NCBI GenBank assembly: GCA_003260075.1
Contig: QLIY01000616.1
Span: 7,044 to 71,043 of the forward strand
Reading direction: 5' to 3'
Source: Phallusia mammillata
Taxonomy: Eukaryota > Chordata > Ascidiacea > Phlebobranchia > Ascidiidae
DNA: 64,000 bases
Under the pieces are notes generated by a model, which saw nothing but the letters and a program-made list of their open reading frames with translations, was not told the origin of the DNA and ran no database searches. Position 1 is the first letter of the stretch. Every line of letters starts with the position of its first letter. Below, piece after piece: positions 1 through 11,944 of this stretch. Position numbers and translations under genes: made by a program.

Positions 1-2807
1 AAAACCAAGCCCTTCTCAACTTATCTTTTTTTATCTTAGCTTGGTTAACGTGGTGGTCTACAGTGCAAGAGACGCGAGGTTTCGATCTACTCTCCGCGAA
101 ATGTTTTGTTTCAAATTGCGGTTGCCATCGCAGAAGAAGAACAAGTCGCAAACTACCAGACTCTCTCATCAGAAGGAAAGTGAAAGAACAACTTCAACAG
201 TTTAAATTTTCCCAATGATAGTTCACATCAAACATTTGTTTTGTTTCGTAACTGCATTTAGACAGGCTGTATATTGCAATTTTACTTGCTTCTCATTAAG
301 CAAGTGACAAAGACCTTCAACGACACCGTGACTTGGGGAGGTTGTTCCATTCCCGGGATTTATGGTACCCAAAGGGCTCTGTGGACAGATTGGGGGTGAA
401 TGCGAAAAATTTAAAATATTTTTAAACTTCCACAGATGTGATAAACCAGTAGAAAGGGTTAGCAACTATACTAAAAGGTTAGAAACCACTGCTTTAGTGC
501 GAGTTGTTGTTGTTATACTGTCCACTTGCATCTAGATGATGTTTTTTTCACGACACTAATTCTTAACACCCAAAATGACATTTTGTAACAGATACAGTAT
601 GGGAATATTATTTCCACTGTCAACATTTGCGTTTTATTTTCAACAAAAATACTAAAGTGCTGTACAGAACATTATGGCCATGAAAATTCGACAAATCCAC
701 CATTAGCCGGTCGTTTTCTTTTTTTGTAAAACGTGATATTTCCATGCGGCTAAAAAACACACGCTCAGTTGGTGTAAAGCCAGCTCCGGACTCCTGGGTT
801 CGAACCCCATCACAGGCTTTTTCTTTTTTAGTTTAATTTATAATTGCCGCATGGAAAGGCGTATAAGACTGACTTGATGAAACAACGCCTCTTCTGGGCC
901 TGGCGTACACTATCGATGATCTATAAACATGCCATGACCGCTGGTCTGCATTAACGCCCAATGTATTACCTTTTACATTATTAAATCATACAACCGTATG
1001 ATTTTTGTGAGCATAATCTTAAATAGCATCTTTATTAATTTTATATTTAGCTTACAGTGCAGCGCGGTTCACCACCAACGACCTCGCGCTTTATACAAAT
1101 CGTGTATTACGCTTGTGGTATATTTACTGCATGAGCGTGATAGACAAACGTAATAGGGTAATGAGTTCTTCGTAAAAATTGTTCTGGACCCTCATAAACT
1201 TCGTTTCCAAAAACGATTTTCGATGATAGTTTGTAACAACGGTTTCCAATTCATAAAATTAAATATTAAATAATTTGGTATTTATACAGAGTTGCCTCAA
1301 CGATACGTTTTAACCTGCAGGCAATTGCACTGCAACAATATCTAAATCGAAAATAGCTGCACAACGTTAGAACGTTTTGTGGCGGAAAAAACGCACCATT
1401 GGTGAGTCACGGTTGAACATGTTGCAGCTGCACCAGATCGCTTTGTAGTTTTGTAGTATTTAGTGCTTGTCCTTTGTGGTATTTATTGCTTGTCAAATAT
1501 CCGGGGGTCGCAATTCAGAAACATTGTTAGAAAACCATACTTTTATGTTGAAAAGGACAATGACAAAATGAAACGTCTTGTGTTTTTAAGTTACGAGGAA
1601 AATGCGCCAAAAAAGTTTTTTTAGTAGTCGCGTGAGTTGGCAAATGTTGCACTGACGTTTGCCCATGTTCGTTGGATGAACTTTATTTGATTTATTCCGA
1701 CCACTACCTTAATATACATTACCAAAGATGCGACTAAGGTGGTGTGGCGGTTTCAAAGTGTTAACGGGACCTGAGTCACGAAACCCATGGAGTCAGGCTA
1801 AACCGGTTTGAACGAAATCATATAGTACACTTAAACTTCTCGCTTAAATGGAGCGCGTTCGTATTTTCGAGAAAAACATGTTTTGAGCGCAGGCGCCTTT
1901 CCATGCAAGACAAAAATAAAATAAAATAAAAACGCATTGCATAATATAAGTGATTTACAGGTTATGTCGGTTCTGAATTTAAAATGTCATGGCAATTCAG
2001 AGTTCATGTTAAAGACTTGCCAGGGTAAGATGATAACTATAGCTTCATAGCATAGTAAGGAGTCGCAAATCAGTAGGTCATCGTTGGTTGTTGGCTTAGC
2101 AACCTATATTTGGAATATAAGAAACAGAAGAAGTTTTCCAGACGCGGTACAAACCAAATGCAGATTATTGCGTTAAAAATACAGCTTAACGCTAATCGGT
2201 TGAGTGTGCTTGAACCGCACCGGTAAAAACTTGTTCAAAGAAGTGAATAGTTCGGTCCGAGGACACAGCTGCACTCAGTTCATGTGAGGCCACATTCTTG
2301 TGCGTTTGCAAAAAAGCTCCAGCAAATAAACGGGACCAAAACGACTTTGTTTGTCTACGTCGAACCCAAGCGCACGAACGAAGGCACGCGATAGTTTCGC
2401 GCAACTGAATATAAAGTCACGCATGGACAGAGAAATAGAACATTCGCTTGTACGCAATGAAGGAGCTCTGGACATGTTGGTTGCTGCACAGACGCTCTTT
2501 CCTAATTTAAGTTCGACATTGCAACTCTTGCACTATTACTTTCATTGATAAGATTTTTTTCCTTTGGTAGAATAATTCAGATAGATAGTTATCTAGAGAT
2601 TGCACAATAGTTCTGACGACTTCGGGTATTTGTTTAAACGTTTACGTATCACAGTCAAATACGACATTTAACAAATTAACAGACAAGATTTGTATCAGTT
2701 TTAATCGTTTTTTTGTAACCTGACTATGTTTTGTTTCCTGATTACTTTAGGTGAAATATACAGTTAGGCAGTAACCAGCCGACAAAGGACCAGAACTGAT
2801 TACAAGA
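1..2807. other. Upstream region without a convincing gene
   Basis: No open reading frame here has splice context, domain similarity or length that supports a gene. Short frames around 2192-2548 overlap on both strands and look random. A pyrimidine tract ending in TTTAG at about 2741-2751, followed by a short leader before the ATG at 2808, could be the acceptor of a 5' untranslated intron of the acyltransferase gene. That would place its promoter somewhere in this stretch. A tRNA-like element at 739-857 is listed separately. Confidence 0.5.
739..857 (+). repeat. tRNA-like element bounded by a 12-bp inverted repeat
   Basis: An A-box-like stretch (GCTCAGTTGGT, 763-773) lies about 24 bp before a consensus B box (GGTTCGAACC, 797-806), which can form a T-arm with a four-pair stem. 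No matching acceptor stem is visible, so it is not a functional tRNA. The block lies between TTTCCATGCGGC (739-750) and its exact reverse complement (846-857), and T-rich stretches follow the tRNA-like part. It could be a tRNA-derived SINE fragment, a pseudo-tRNA, or a tRNA-like insert in a foldback element. Confidence 0.4.
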
Positions 2808-5800
2808 ATGCTCTCGCGTTGGCCTACGTCCAGGATGTTCCTGGCGCTATTGCTTGAAAGTTTAAACCAAAACGTAACTGATCCACAACTGCAAAGAGAC
2901 TGGCAATCATGCAGCGATGATTTGACAAGAGTAATTGAAGATGCGCAAAACCAAAAGTCCTACGCAGTTCAAAGTAAGTTTCAAATAACTTTTAGTTTAT
3001 GACTAGGTGACATGTATATTGGCTACCCGAAGGGTGTAAAACTTGTTTTAATATGTTTTATTAAGCTGCAAAACTCAGCAATGTCAACATGCGTTGTCAA
3101 AATACTAAAGAACGTTAGTTAACATCGATCATAAACGACCGTGTATAAAGGTTTTAGTAATGAATAACTTGTACCATATTTTAAAGTTGGGTTTGTCATT
3201 TGTAGTGTTTGATTCCTGGGCAAAGCCTGAAGGCGGCATTATGGAGGGAAATGTTGGATGGCGGGGACATTACTACGAATGTTTGGACGCCAAGAATAAA
3301 ACGACGCCAATCTATGGCAGGTGGTGCATGTCCACGATGGGTTACACGTCCTTGGTGAGCAGCTGAGTTCACATCCATCAAATAATCTTCACAAATAAAC
3401 GAACTGCCAGCGATAGTGATGAAATGACGAAAAATAAATGAACAACGACTTAAAAAGGCACTGGTGCCTGCTCCTGTAACAATAAATATACGCCATGGCA
3501 AGTATTGCAGTAGTTATTTTGCAAATAGGCCTGAAAGAGCTATTGTTTTGACATCCCAGCTTCTAATAACCCCCGCTAACCCCCTAAGTTGTTTCAATGG
3601 GGGTCATTTTTATCGAGTGATGACGCCCGCGTTCCAACGTTTTTTTTTTTTTTTTAAGTTTTAACTGTAATATTAGAACACAAAATATACGGGTTTTAAG
3701 GAAATTGTGGGATTTTGTACGTCAGCATCATGTATTCGGCTTTTTAACCGGTAAATAGAGTTACATGGAAAGCTTTTGCATAAACAAGCTCAAAGTTAAT
3801 CCAAATTATGATGGGCAATAAGCAACACAATTTAAAACAATGTGAAATGGCGTCGCAACCCGCAATTTGAACACCCCAGCCCAGGTGTTACATGCGCCTT
3901 GTTTAAGAACCCCTGCTCGTGACACTTGTCCCTATTTATAATTTCAAAACTTTTTGTTGAAATTGGTCTTCCATTTGTTCGCTTTTACTCACCAATCTGA
4001 GTTACATTTGTATCATTTATTTAATCAGCCGTACGTGTATGGTTATCCAATGGCTGCCACAATCGGAACCTGCTTTCCCACTTCATGCTCAGAGAAATCG
4101 GTTGAAACAATATTGAGGAGTTTTTACGCAAATCTAACAAACTCACCTTTACTATCGGTGAGCTGCCCCGTACTTGATCAGACATTCGGTCATATGGAAA
4201 TTCTTGGCATGTAAGTTCTTAGTTTCTTTTATTAGCCCGCGACAGAAAAATGTGATAAAAAAACGTGTTATTTTTAACTGTTGCATAATGCTTAAATTAG
4301 CCATTTTTTCGATTATGCCAGGGGTGTCCAAACTTTTTTCAATGGGGACCAATTTATATCAGGTGAAGACGCCGCGGGCCAACGTATTTTTGCAAAGTTT
4401 TTAACCGGAAAATAGTAACACAAAATTTACGGCATTTAAGGAAATGTTGGGATTTTGTTGCGTCATTACCATGTTTACTTCCTTTTTACCGGTTTATAAA
4501 ATTCCATGGAAAAGCTTTCGCGCGAAGTGGCAAGACGCCACAACCAAAAATCAAATTATGATTCAAATTATGGCGGGCCATACGCAGCAAAATTTGAAAC
4601 AACAGCTGCGGGTCACTTCAAATGCCCTCGCGGGCCGCACTTTGGACACCCCTGGATTAAGCAATACTAATAACTTTCATAAACATAATTAACTCTCATT
4701 GTACTTTTGTACAAATCCAAAAAATCAAGGTATTGAAGTCCTAGCAGCTCGTTTTTAACAGTAAAGTTGTTGCTAAGTCTAATCGAGAATGTTATCTTAG
4801 GCTGGTGACGTTGATTTTTCTTCTCCTCGGTCTAGTGGCCACCGTGGCTGACTTGTACTGGCAGCACTACAAAACCACAGCGCAAAAAGATGTTCTCAAG
4901 CCCACTCGCCCAAGTAACGTTGTTTTTAGCTCAAGACAAAACATGAACAAAAACAGTGATTTTGTATTTGTTTATATGTAGTTCTGCCGCGTCTTGCTGA
5001 ATGCTTTTCGTTCGTGTCGAACGGCAAAAATATATTAAGCACTCGACGTTTACCCGGAATGATACCAGTATTGGACGGAATGCGTGTTATTAGTACGACG
5101 TGGGTTATTATGTTTCACGTCTTCTTCGTGCTGCCGTATGCCTCTGGTAGGTAACTTTAAATGCAAGAAAGTAAAGTTTTAAAAAACACGTCAATAAAAC
5201 TGTGGTGATAAAACACAAAATCTGTTGATTACACAAAAATTTACTTTGCAAACCTGTTTGACCTTTTAAACGGTTTGATTTGAGAGTTCAAAATTAGTTC
5301 AAATGATACATAGTTTTGTGTTGTGACGCAAAAAATAGCTACCATATTTCTTGCATGGGAATTTGCTTTCGCTACCAAGTGCAGAACTAAAAACTTGTAT
5401 TAACAGACAATTCTGTTCGTGCTGCGAAGAATATTAGGGGTGATGCATCCTTGATGGCGATGGTGAACGGAATCTTTTGTGTTGACACATTTTTTGTTAT
5501 TGGTGGGATGCTTGTCGCATACCTGGGCATGAAAAGAATGCACAAGTACAAAGGCCGGTTAAACGTACCGATATATTACCTGCAACGCTACCTGAGGTAA
5601 GATAGTGTTGTGTAATTTATGTGTTTTCTAATACCGAGTTCGCTGACTAAAATTTCCTAACTGTTTCAGTCAGTTCGCGAAAGCCTCACGGCATGCAAAA
5701 ATACTTGCTCCATGATGCAATGTCCTTTTCCATGGAGCCCATATATGGATATGCTGAGACACAAATAGTCACAGATCTAAAAAAGGTTAAGAAATACTGC

Positions 5801-8745
5801 CCTAGCAAATGCATATACGAGTGAAATGTTGTTGTAAAGTAGGTCAACGACATCAAATTAACTTGATATCATCTCGGCAAAGGGGTCATGCCCCCGCATA
5901 AAAATAAATCCACATTTATGGTCCCACAACTGGGTGTTTTAAATCCACTTGTATTGAGCAAGAACATTTAGGCACCTCCCAAAGTTCTCTTATTGCTACA
6001 CCACTGGTGCAAAACAAATTAATTATAGGGAAATACTAACAAAACGTTATTTTCAGATTAACTCCAGTGTACGCCTACGTTATCCTAATATCGATGGGTC
6101 TGTATAAATATCTTGGTGATGGTCCTGAGTGGCCAACAAGCTCGGATGATTTCTACGACCAATGCCACGACGACTGGTGGGCAAACTTGCTTTACTTCAG
6201 TAACCTATACCCGCTTGTACCCGACGTAAGTAAAATTTCATAAAAGTCGTCTTCGAAAAGCAAAGTGACGCAGTTCTAACTTCTAATTGTATTTTTTTAC
6301 AATCAAATTGATAATAAAATGTTTTGCAGTGTTTCCAATGGTGTTGGTATCTGGCAAACGACATGCAGTTTTATCTACTTTCTCCAATTTTTCTGTTTGT
6401 ACTTTACAAGTAAGAGCAGCTTCATCCAAACTAGGGCGTTCACATCCAACCAAACCTTTTTTGTGCATAGGTCGAAGTTGTGGGGCCATGTGCTACTCGT
6501 TGCAGGAACACTTGGAAGCATTTTAACGTCTGCATTACTCACATACTTTGCAGCAGTACAACCTGATGCTGTCGTCATATCACTAAACCTCAATTTGTAA
6601 GTTTATTTGTTTGTGGATTATTTATTTTTTGTTTAATTCGTTTATTATGCGCTTAAACATAGGCTCTTAACCAGGACAAACTTTTCGAAACGGTTTTTAC
6701 GATCACAGTCATTTTTCCTATGTTTGCCGCACCCCAAATGCTAAATATATGTAAGCAAAAGTTAATAAGCGTGTGTGTTATGGAAACATGAAGATACGGT
6801 AGTCTGGAAACATGGCTGGTTGGTTTCAACAGCAACTATTGAAACGTTTACAATAAATATGATTAGCTGTAAAAAGCTGTATGGTAGTTGTGTATTTAAT
6901 TATATCACTACAGGTATTCTAAGAATTGGCATTAGTTTGTTTGCATCGCTTAATGGCAACAAAGCATTAAAACGAGTAGTGGGATTCAGCCAGCTCACAC
7001 CGGTTGTGTAGAACCATCTCACGAAATTTTATGAGATCAGCGAACCGGTTACTGTCAATGGACTTTTCGTAACAGAACAAGCAGAAAAATATGACTTTTG
7101 TGATAGAACTGGATGACAAAATATTTGAATCCCCTCACTGATTAAAATCCCAATGCTTAATTACCAGCCGAACAAAATATTAACTTGTCATGTAGTTAAT
7201 ATTGCTCTTTTGCAGGGCTCGCAGATTTTCTAACCCCAACGCGGGTATTCCAGATTCATTCCCTGTAAAGTATCAAACCGACACTTATAGAACTCCATGG
7301 TGCCGAATTTCGGTGTATCTTATTGGAATGATGGCGGGTTACTTTCTTTTTGAACACAAGATGAGACTGAAAATGAACAAGGTTTCATTTGTTTGTTTTT
7401 TATGTTAAAATTTAAGTACAACTCCAAGTGTAGCATGGTATCTTTGCAATAAATGCTTGCAACGGTAATCCACAAAAAATAATTGATCATCGTTTATTTT
7501 AGTACCGCTGAAAATTATAACAATTATTTAACACAAAATAAATGCACCAAGAAGTATTAAAAATGCGCAGCAGCTTTGCAATTTTGAATGAAATATTACC
7601 TTGCAAGCAAAACATTTCATGCAATTCCATTCCCCTGACAAATATCTGAAAATATAATGTTTTTTCAAGATGCTTGTATTCTTCGGTTGGTTAACAAGCG
7701 CGGCGGTTGCTTGCACCATCGTTTACGCCCTCTACCCGAGCGTCCAGGTCTCCGAGCCCCTTACCATTGAGGCAGCTGTAATGTGGGGAACGTTTTCTCG
7801 ACCCGTCTGGGCACTGTGCATTGTGTGGGTTATAGTTGCCTGCGTCACCGGTTATGGAGGTAAGTCTTAATAGAATAACTCTTTTTCGGGCGTAATCGCC
7901 TGTTTGGTCTTTGTACAAAGCATTCAGTAATATTTTACATATTTAAAAAAGCTTTATAAAATGTAGGCAGTGAGATGAAATAGATTCTATCCATAACCAA
8001 ATGTTAATTTGCGCATAAAAGTTTGACTCTGTTTTTATAAATTTTTATCAGCTAATTTAACCGATCCAAAAAGTCAAAAAAGTATGTTAAAATTCTTACT
8101 TGTACTTTATTTAATACTACCAATACCTGTTGATAAGTCTAATATGTCTGTTGAAGACGTTTGGAAAACTGATTGGTCTTTTTATCCGATAAAGAATGAT
8201 GGAAATAGAAACTGATCATCATTTAAAGTTATTATGACCAAAAAATAATAAACCAAAAAAAAATTTTTGTGCCAAGGTCCCGTGAAAGCGTTTCTCGATT
8301 GGTCAGCATTCGCACCTCTGAGTCGACTCACATACTCCGCTTACATTATCCACCTAGTGGTCATTTCTTGGTACTTCGGTGTTCAGGAGCAATTGTTTCA
8401 TTACTCATATATCAACACAATGTTTATATATTTCGGTAAGAGTTTCAAATACCTCTCTTAGATTTTAACCCAAACATGATCTGTTTTACTCTAGGTGTCG
8501 TGTTCGTTACATTTGTCTGCTCATTTTACACTACACTTTTGATCGAGTGGCCCATCACTGGTCTGGTGAAGATTCTTTTCTCCGCCAACCAAGTTTCAAA
8601 GACAGAGGAAGAGACGGCGCCGCCCAACGATGTCGAGATCACGATCCAAAACAACCAAAAAAATAACGACAGTAAACTGAAAACGATCAGTGGATCAACT
8701 AATGATGGTTTTGACGACACAGAAAGTCAGTCTGCTGCATTATAA
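2808..8745 (+). CDS. NRF-6-like multipass membrane acyltransferase (13 exons)
   Basis: Exons: 2808-2973, 3206-3354, 4029-4210, 4801-4913, 4982-5146, 5407-5596, 6057-6225, 6330-6409, 6471-6596, 7216-7381, 7670-7859, 8277-8435 and 8495-8745. All phases match and the sum is 2106 nt, giving 701 aa. The start is followed by a signal-peptide-like segment. The N-terminal domain has the family pattern MFDSWAKPEGGIMEGNVGW. An acyltransferase-3 membrane domain follows, including LDGMRVISTTWVIMFHVF with the conserved His, TPWCRISVYLIGMMAGY, and CVTGYGG...PLSRLTYSAYIIH. The tail is polar and cytosolic. The C. elegans NRF-6 group is linked to lipid and drug transport or modification; the substrate here is unknown. 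The donor at 7382 (GTTTCA) is weak. Intron 8 is only 61 bp. Introns 2 and 3 carry related hAT copies. Family assignment is firm, exact function is not. Confidence 0.9.
3570..3885. mobile_element. Diverged non-autonomous hAT-like copy in intron 2
   Basis: This stretch aligns along its length with the better preserved element at 4319-4654. Shared landmarks, in order, are CAATGGGG, GATGACGCC versus GAAGACGCC, a T-rich tract, ACCGG, and a closing GAACACCCCAG. The 5' terminus is eroded, so the left boundary is approximate. Confidence 0.55.
4319..4654. mobile_element. Non-autonomous hAT element (MITE) in intron 3
   Basis: The terminal inverted repeats are CAGGGGTGTCCAAA and TTTGGACACCCCTG. The flanking 8-bp duplications are GATTATGC (4311-4318) and GATTAAGC (4655-4662), matching at 7 of 8 positions, as expected for hAT elements. 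At 336 bp it has no coding capacity. It lies wholly inside an intron of the acyltransferase gene. Confidence 0.85.
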
Positions 8746-8995
8746 CAACCTTAACAAGAATAATCTTTTGTGCGGACTGTCATCAGGAAGCTCTTGCTGG
8801 ATTGTACATGTGCATTTAAATATAAACGTAAACTTAATTTAAAAACCTAGTTTCGCCGGTCGTTGAGTAAAATCTATGCAACAAAAAGATAGATTTTTTG
8901 TATATGTATTGAACATTGCTACACAAACTATCGCCAAGTAAGTTTCACAAAAAGTTCCTACATACATGGTTTTCACTACTGCACTATTTTTTGTA

Positions 8996-9001
8996 AATAA
9001 A
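8996..9001 (+). promoter_or_regulatory. Polyadenylation signal of the acyltransferase gene
   Basis: AATAAA lies about 250 bp after the stop codon, before the oppositely oriented receptor gene starts at 9104. The two genes converge with about 100 bp between this signal and the receptor stop codon. Confidence 0.55.
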
Positions 9002-9103
9002 TCTCGTTTTTGTTATTTCATGCATTTGTAATATTTCCCATGAAAAAATATGTACACGAGATCGTAAACGTAACAACACAGAAGAAATGCATAAAATTAA
9101 TGA

Positions 9104-11944
9104 CTATACAGAATGAGTGGCAACTGATCCTTGTAGTTTTGTTGCGCTCGTTGAACACTTCGATGTTTGTTGATTTCCTTCCGTTGATGACCGTGAAACA
9201 CGTGGCTTCCTTCTGAAGCAAGAAAGCACGTCTTCGCGCAGAGCTGACCGAAAGTTCTTGTCCATGAATCCATATACAATCACGTTTACTAAACTAATAA
9301 ATGTATTTAATTTGATGTTTGGTGGTGGCGTACATAAGTTTTCTTAGAGCTTTTTAACTCCAAAAATGATGTAAACTGTCATTCTTATTTGATTCCTTTA
9401 TGGGATGTTGGATATTACAAAATAGAGTATCGGCCAAAAAGGGATGCACAGTCACCTTTGTTTACACTCAGTCCTAGTACAGTAAGTCTGTTTTGTTACT
9501 TCTGCAACAACTTACCTGTTTGACATGCTCAAATGAATACATACAGTAAGCGGTGCGGAGATTGTTTCACACGTCGTTGCGTCAGTGTAGCTCAAAATGA
9601 CCACAAACAAAAGCGGTACTGAAATAAAAGATGTAAAGAAAAAAGGAGAGCGATCAAATGTATTCGATAACCAATTTTGAAACAACATGCATGATAAAAA
9701 ACTTGTATCATTTTTAATTAATTTGGATGGTTGTTACTCTGACAAAACAAAACTTAAAATTACAAAATTTCTCAAATAAAGTTATACGCAATTGATATTA
9801 CACAAAAGTGAAAATAACTTGATTTATAACACTGATTGTTCAGAATATCTTGAACCTACCCAGGGTAATTGTAAAACCAATCTGCATGATAGCCAGCATT
9901 TTGTAGACAGATTTTTCCCGTTTGTCAACTTTGTGAGCTTCCCGTCGTTGTGAAATATCACGAGATCGCTTCTTATACGAACGCAGGATGACGCCAGATG
10001 CTACAGTCAAGTCTGAAACAATCAATATACATACATCAAACTGAAAAATATTTTTAGTTTAAGAAATAAATGCCTTTTCACCTGCTAAAGCAATTATTTT
10101 GTTTATTGCTGAGAAAAACTGCTCAAGAGCAGATCATGAGTAGACCAGGTAAAACTATTTGTAGTATACCAGGTAAAACTATTTCTATTACCCTGGTTAA
10201 ATTAATTTGACTTGACTTTAAATATGTTTAATTTATGCTCTCACTTTGGGTACGGCAGACATAGGAAAAAAGTAGATTAAGGCATAACTTTGACTTACCA
10301 TGATCAAGTAAGGAACAATGAACTGGAACGTAAAGAGCAGAGCAAGTGGTAACAGGTCTGGGTTTAATGTCAATTCTTTCAGAGTGAGATTGTACAGAAA
10401 AGTCGTGTGAGAATATGTGAAGGTGTAGACAGAAGGGAAAAAAGCTAACAAACAAAATAAGCATAAGGTTGAGTTGACTTCAATTTAACAATGAAAACAA
10501 TGCAAAACAACTTACTTGGAATTACAGACGTAAAAACAGCTATTCCCCAAACAGCAACCAACCCAACATATACATAGCTGTTAAGCTGGCTTCTGTATCT
10601 CATTGGCCACCTAATAGCGAAAAAGCGTTGCTGGCCAAGAAATATCAAATGGTACAAGGAGGCAGTAAAACCGAGAAAGTAGAAAATTCCGCCAGCAATC
10701 GATTGTGGCGAGCCTTCTAATTCCAACTCATGTTGATCAAGTTCGTTGGCTGTTGAATTGAGGGTCCAACTAAAGTTGTAGATGGAAATTCCAAATATCT
10801 GGAATCCTGAGTTCAAAATGAGTTTTTCTTTTTACTAACGTCAGTTGGTAAACTTGATCAGTTTGGAACTTTTGCCCAGATATAAGTTTTAAAAAAACGT
10901 ATTATATTGTTTAGTTTGTTTTTTCCAGATTGTTATTACACAAAGTGGAGTAATTTAGTCACAAATACATACCTCTGTATTAAACTATTTTTTATGAAAA
11001 TGTGACTTAGATCTTGCTTTTTACCTCTCAGTTTCTATTGCACAACTTGCAACAAAATGTTGAATCTGATTTTATGCGAAATATTTTGGATTTGTACACA
11101 TTAGTTAACATTTATAACAGGCGAAAACGCAACGAAACTAGCTTATGTTGAAAGTTTACTCGTTACAGAGGATTGATTACCTGTCAACATGTCAGCTAGT
11201 GCCAACGACGCTTTAATCTTGCTGTACGTCCCAGAAAATCCGCTTTTCTTGGCCACGTTGCACCAGATGACAAAACCATTGCCCAGCAGGACAAGCAGAC
11301 CCAGTAAAACTATTAGAGCCATAAAAATGGATGCCCCGGCCATGTTACATTGTTGACACTCTTTCAATGCAATATTGGCGCAATCGAATAAAGCGTTCGA
11401 TGAACAGAACATCGGAAAACCACAAAGTTGTGAAACAATTAGGGCGCTTGGCTTCGCGGCCTCAAAATCGTCGTTTGTTGTGCTTTGGTTGAAGTGCATT
11501 AGATCTGGTAATGTAAAAAGCTGGCTCTGGTTGGACATATTAGGAAATTCTGGCAAGAAATCTCTGTAATATGGCTGCGAGGAACCCCCCCCCCTTGAAG
11601 TGCATTAGATCTGGTAATGTAAAAAGCTGGCTCTGGTTGGACGTATTAGGAAATTCTGGCAAGAAATCTCTGTAATATGGCTGCGAGGAGCTCTCCATTT
11701 GTAAATTCAATGCACTTTCCGTTACGATGTTAAATTCTGAACGATTCCAAGGGACAAACAAACTTTCGTTAGCCGGGATCAACGCGGGCTCCCCGTAAAC
11801 AGGTTCCTCAATTTGACTTATTATCATTGGGGGTTCCGTCACATATGCAGCTTTTTCATATTGTATTGTAGGTATTTTATGTAAAATTCTTACAACCATA
11901 AAAGGTAGATGGACCACTGTTGGTTCCGGACTTTCGCCACTCAT
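9104..11944 (-). CDS. Rhodopsin-like 7TM receptor with long N terminus, copy 1
   Basis: Exons on the minus strand: 11944-11181, 10806-10516, 10444-10299, 10040-9860, 9618-9516 and 9293-9104. The start (MSGESPEP) has an in-frame stop upstream. The ectodomain is Asn/Ser-rich with N-glycosylation sites and ends in CX5CX7CX7CX2C. TM1 holds GNGFVIW, TM2 LALADML, and TM3 ends LGQQRFFAIRWP in place of DRY. TM7 reads SNSLVNVIVYGF. These are class A landmarks; ligand unknown. Exon 1 contains a 106-bp duplication around ten C (11585-11594) that breaks the frame. Without it the exons sum to a multiple of three (about 522 aa). Exon 4 needs an acceptor 28 bp upstream of the one its paralogue uses to stay in frame. 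Copy 2 at 13.8-18.2 kb has the same exon lengths for exons 2, 3, 5 and 6. Confidence 0.85.
11489..11690. repeat. Direct duplication around a 10-C run inside receptor exon 1
   Basis: The stretches 11489-11584 and 11595-11690 are almost identical (I see A/G at one position) and are separated by ten C at 11585-11594. The offset of 106 bp is not a multiple of three, so the duplication shifts the receptor frame. The paralogous exon at 17353-18178 has no such duplication. I infer an artificial contig join. Confidence 0.85.

Noticed and set aside
2192-2548. Overlapping short frames on both strands upstream of the acyltransferase
   Set aside because: They overlap in three frames, lack splice signals that join them to the gene, and show no family similarity.
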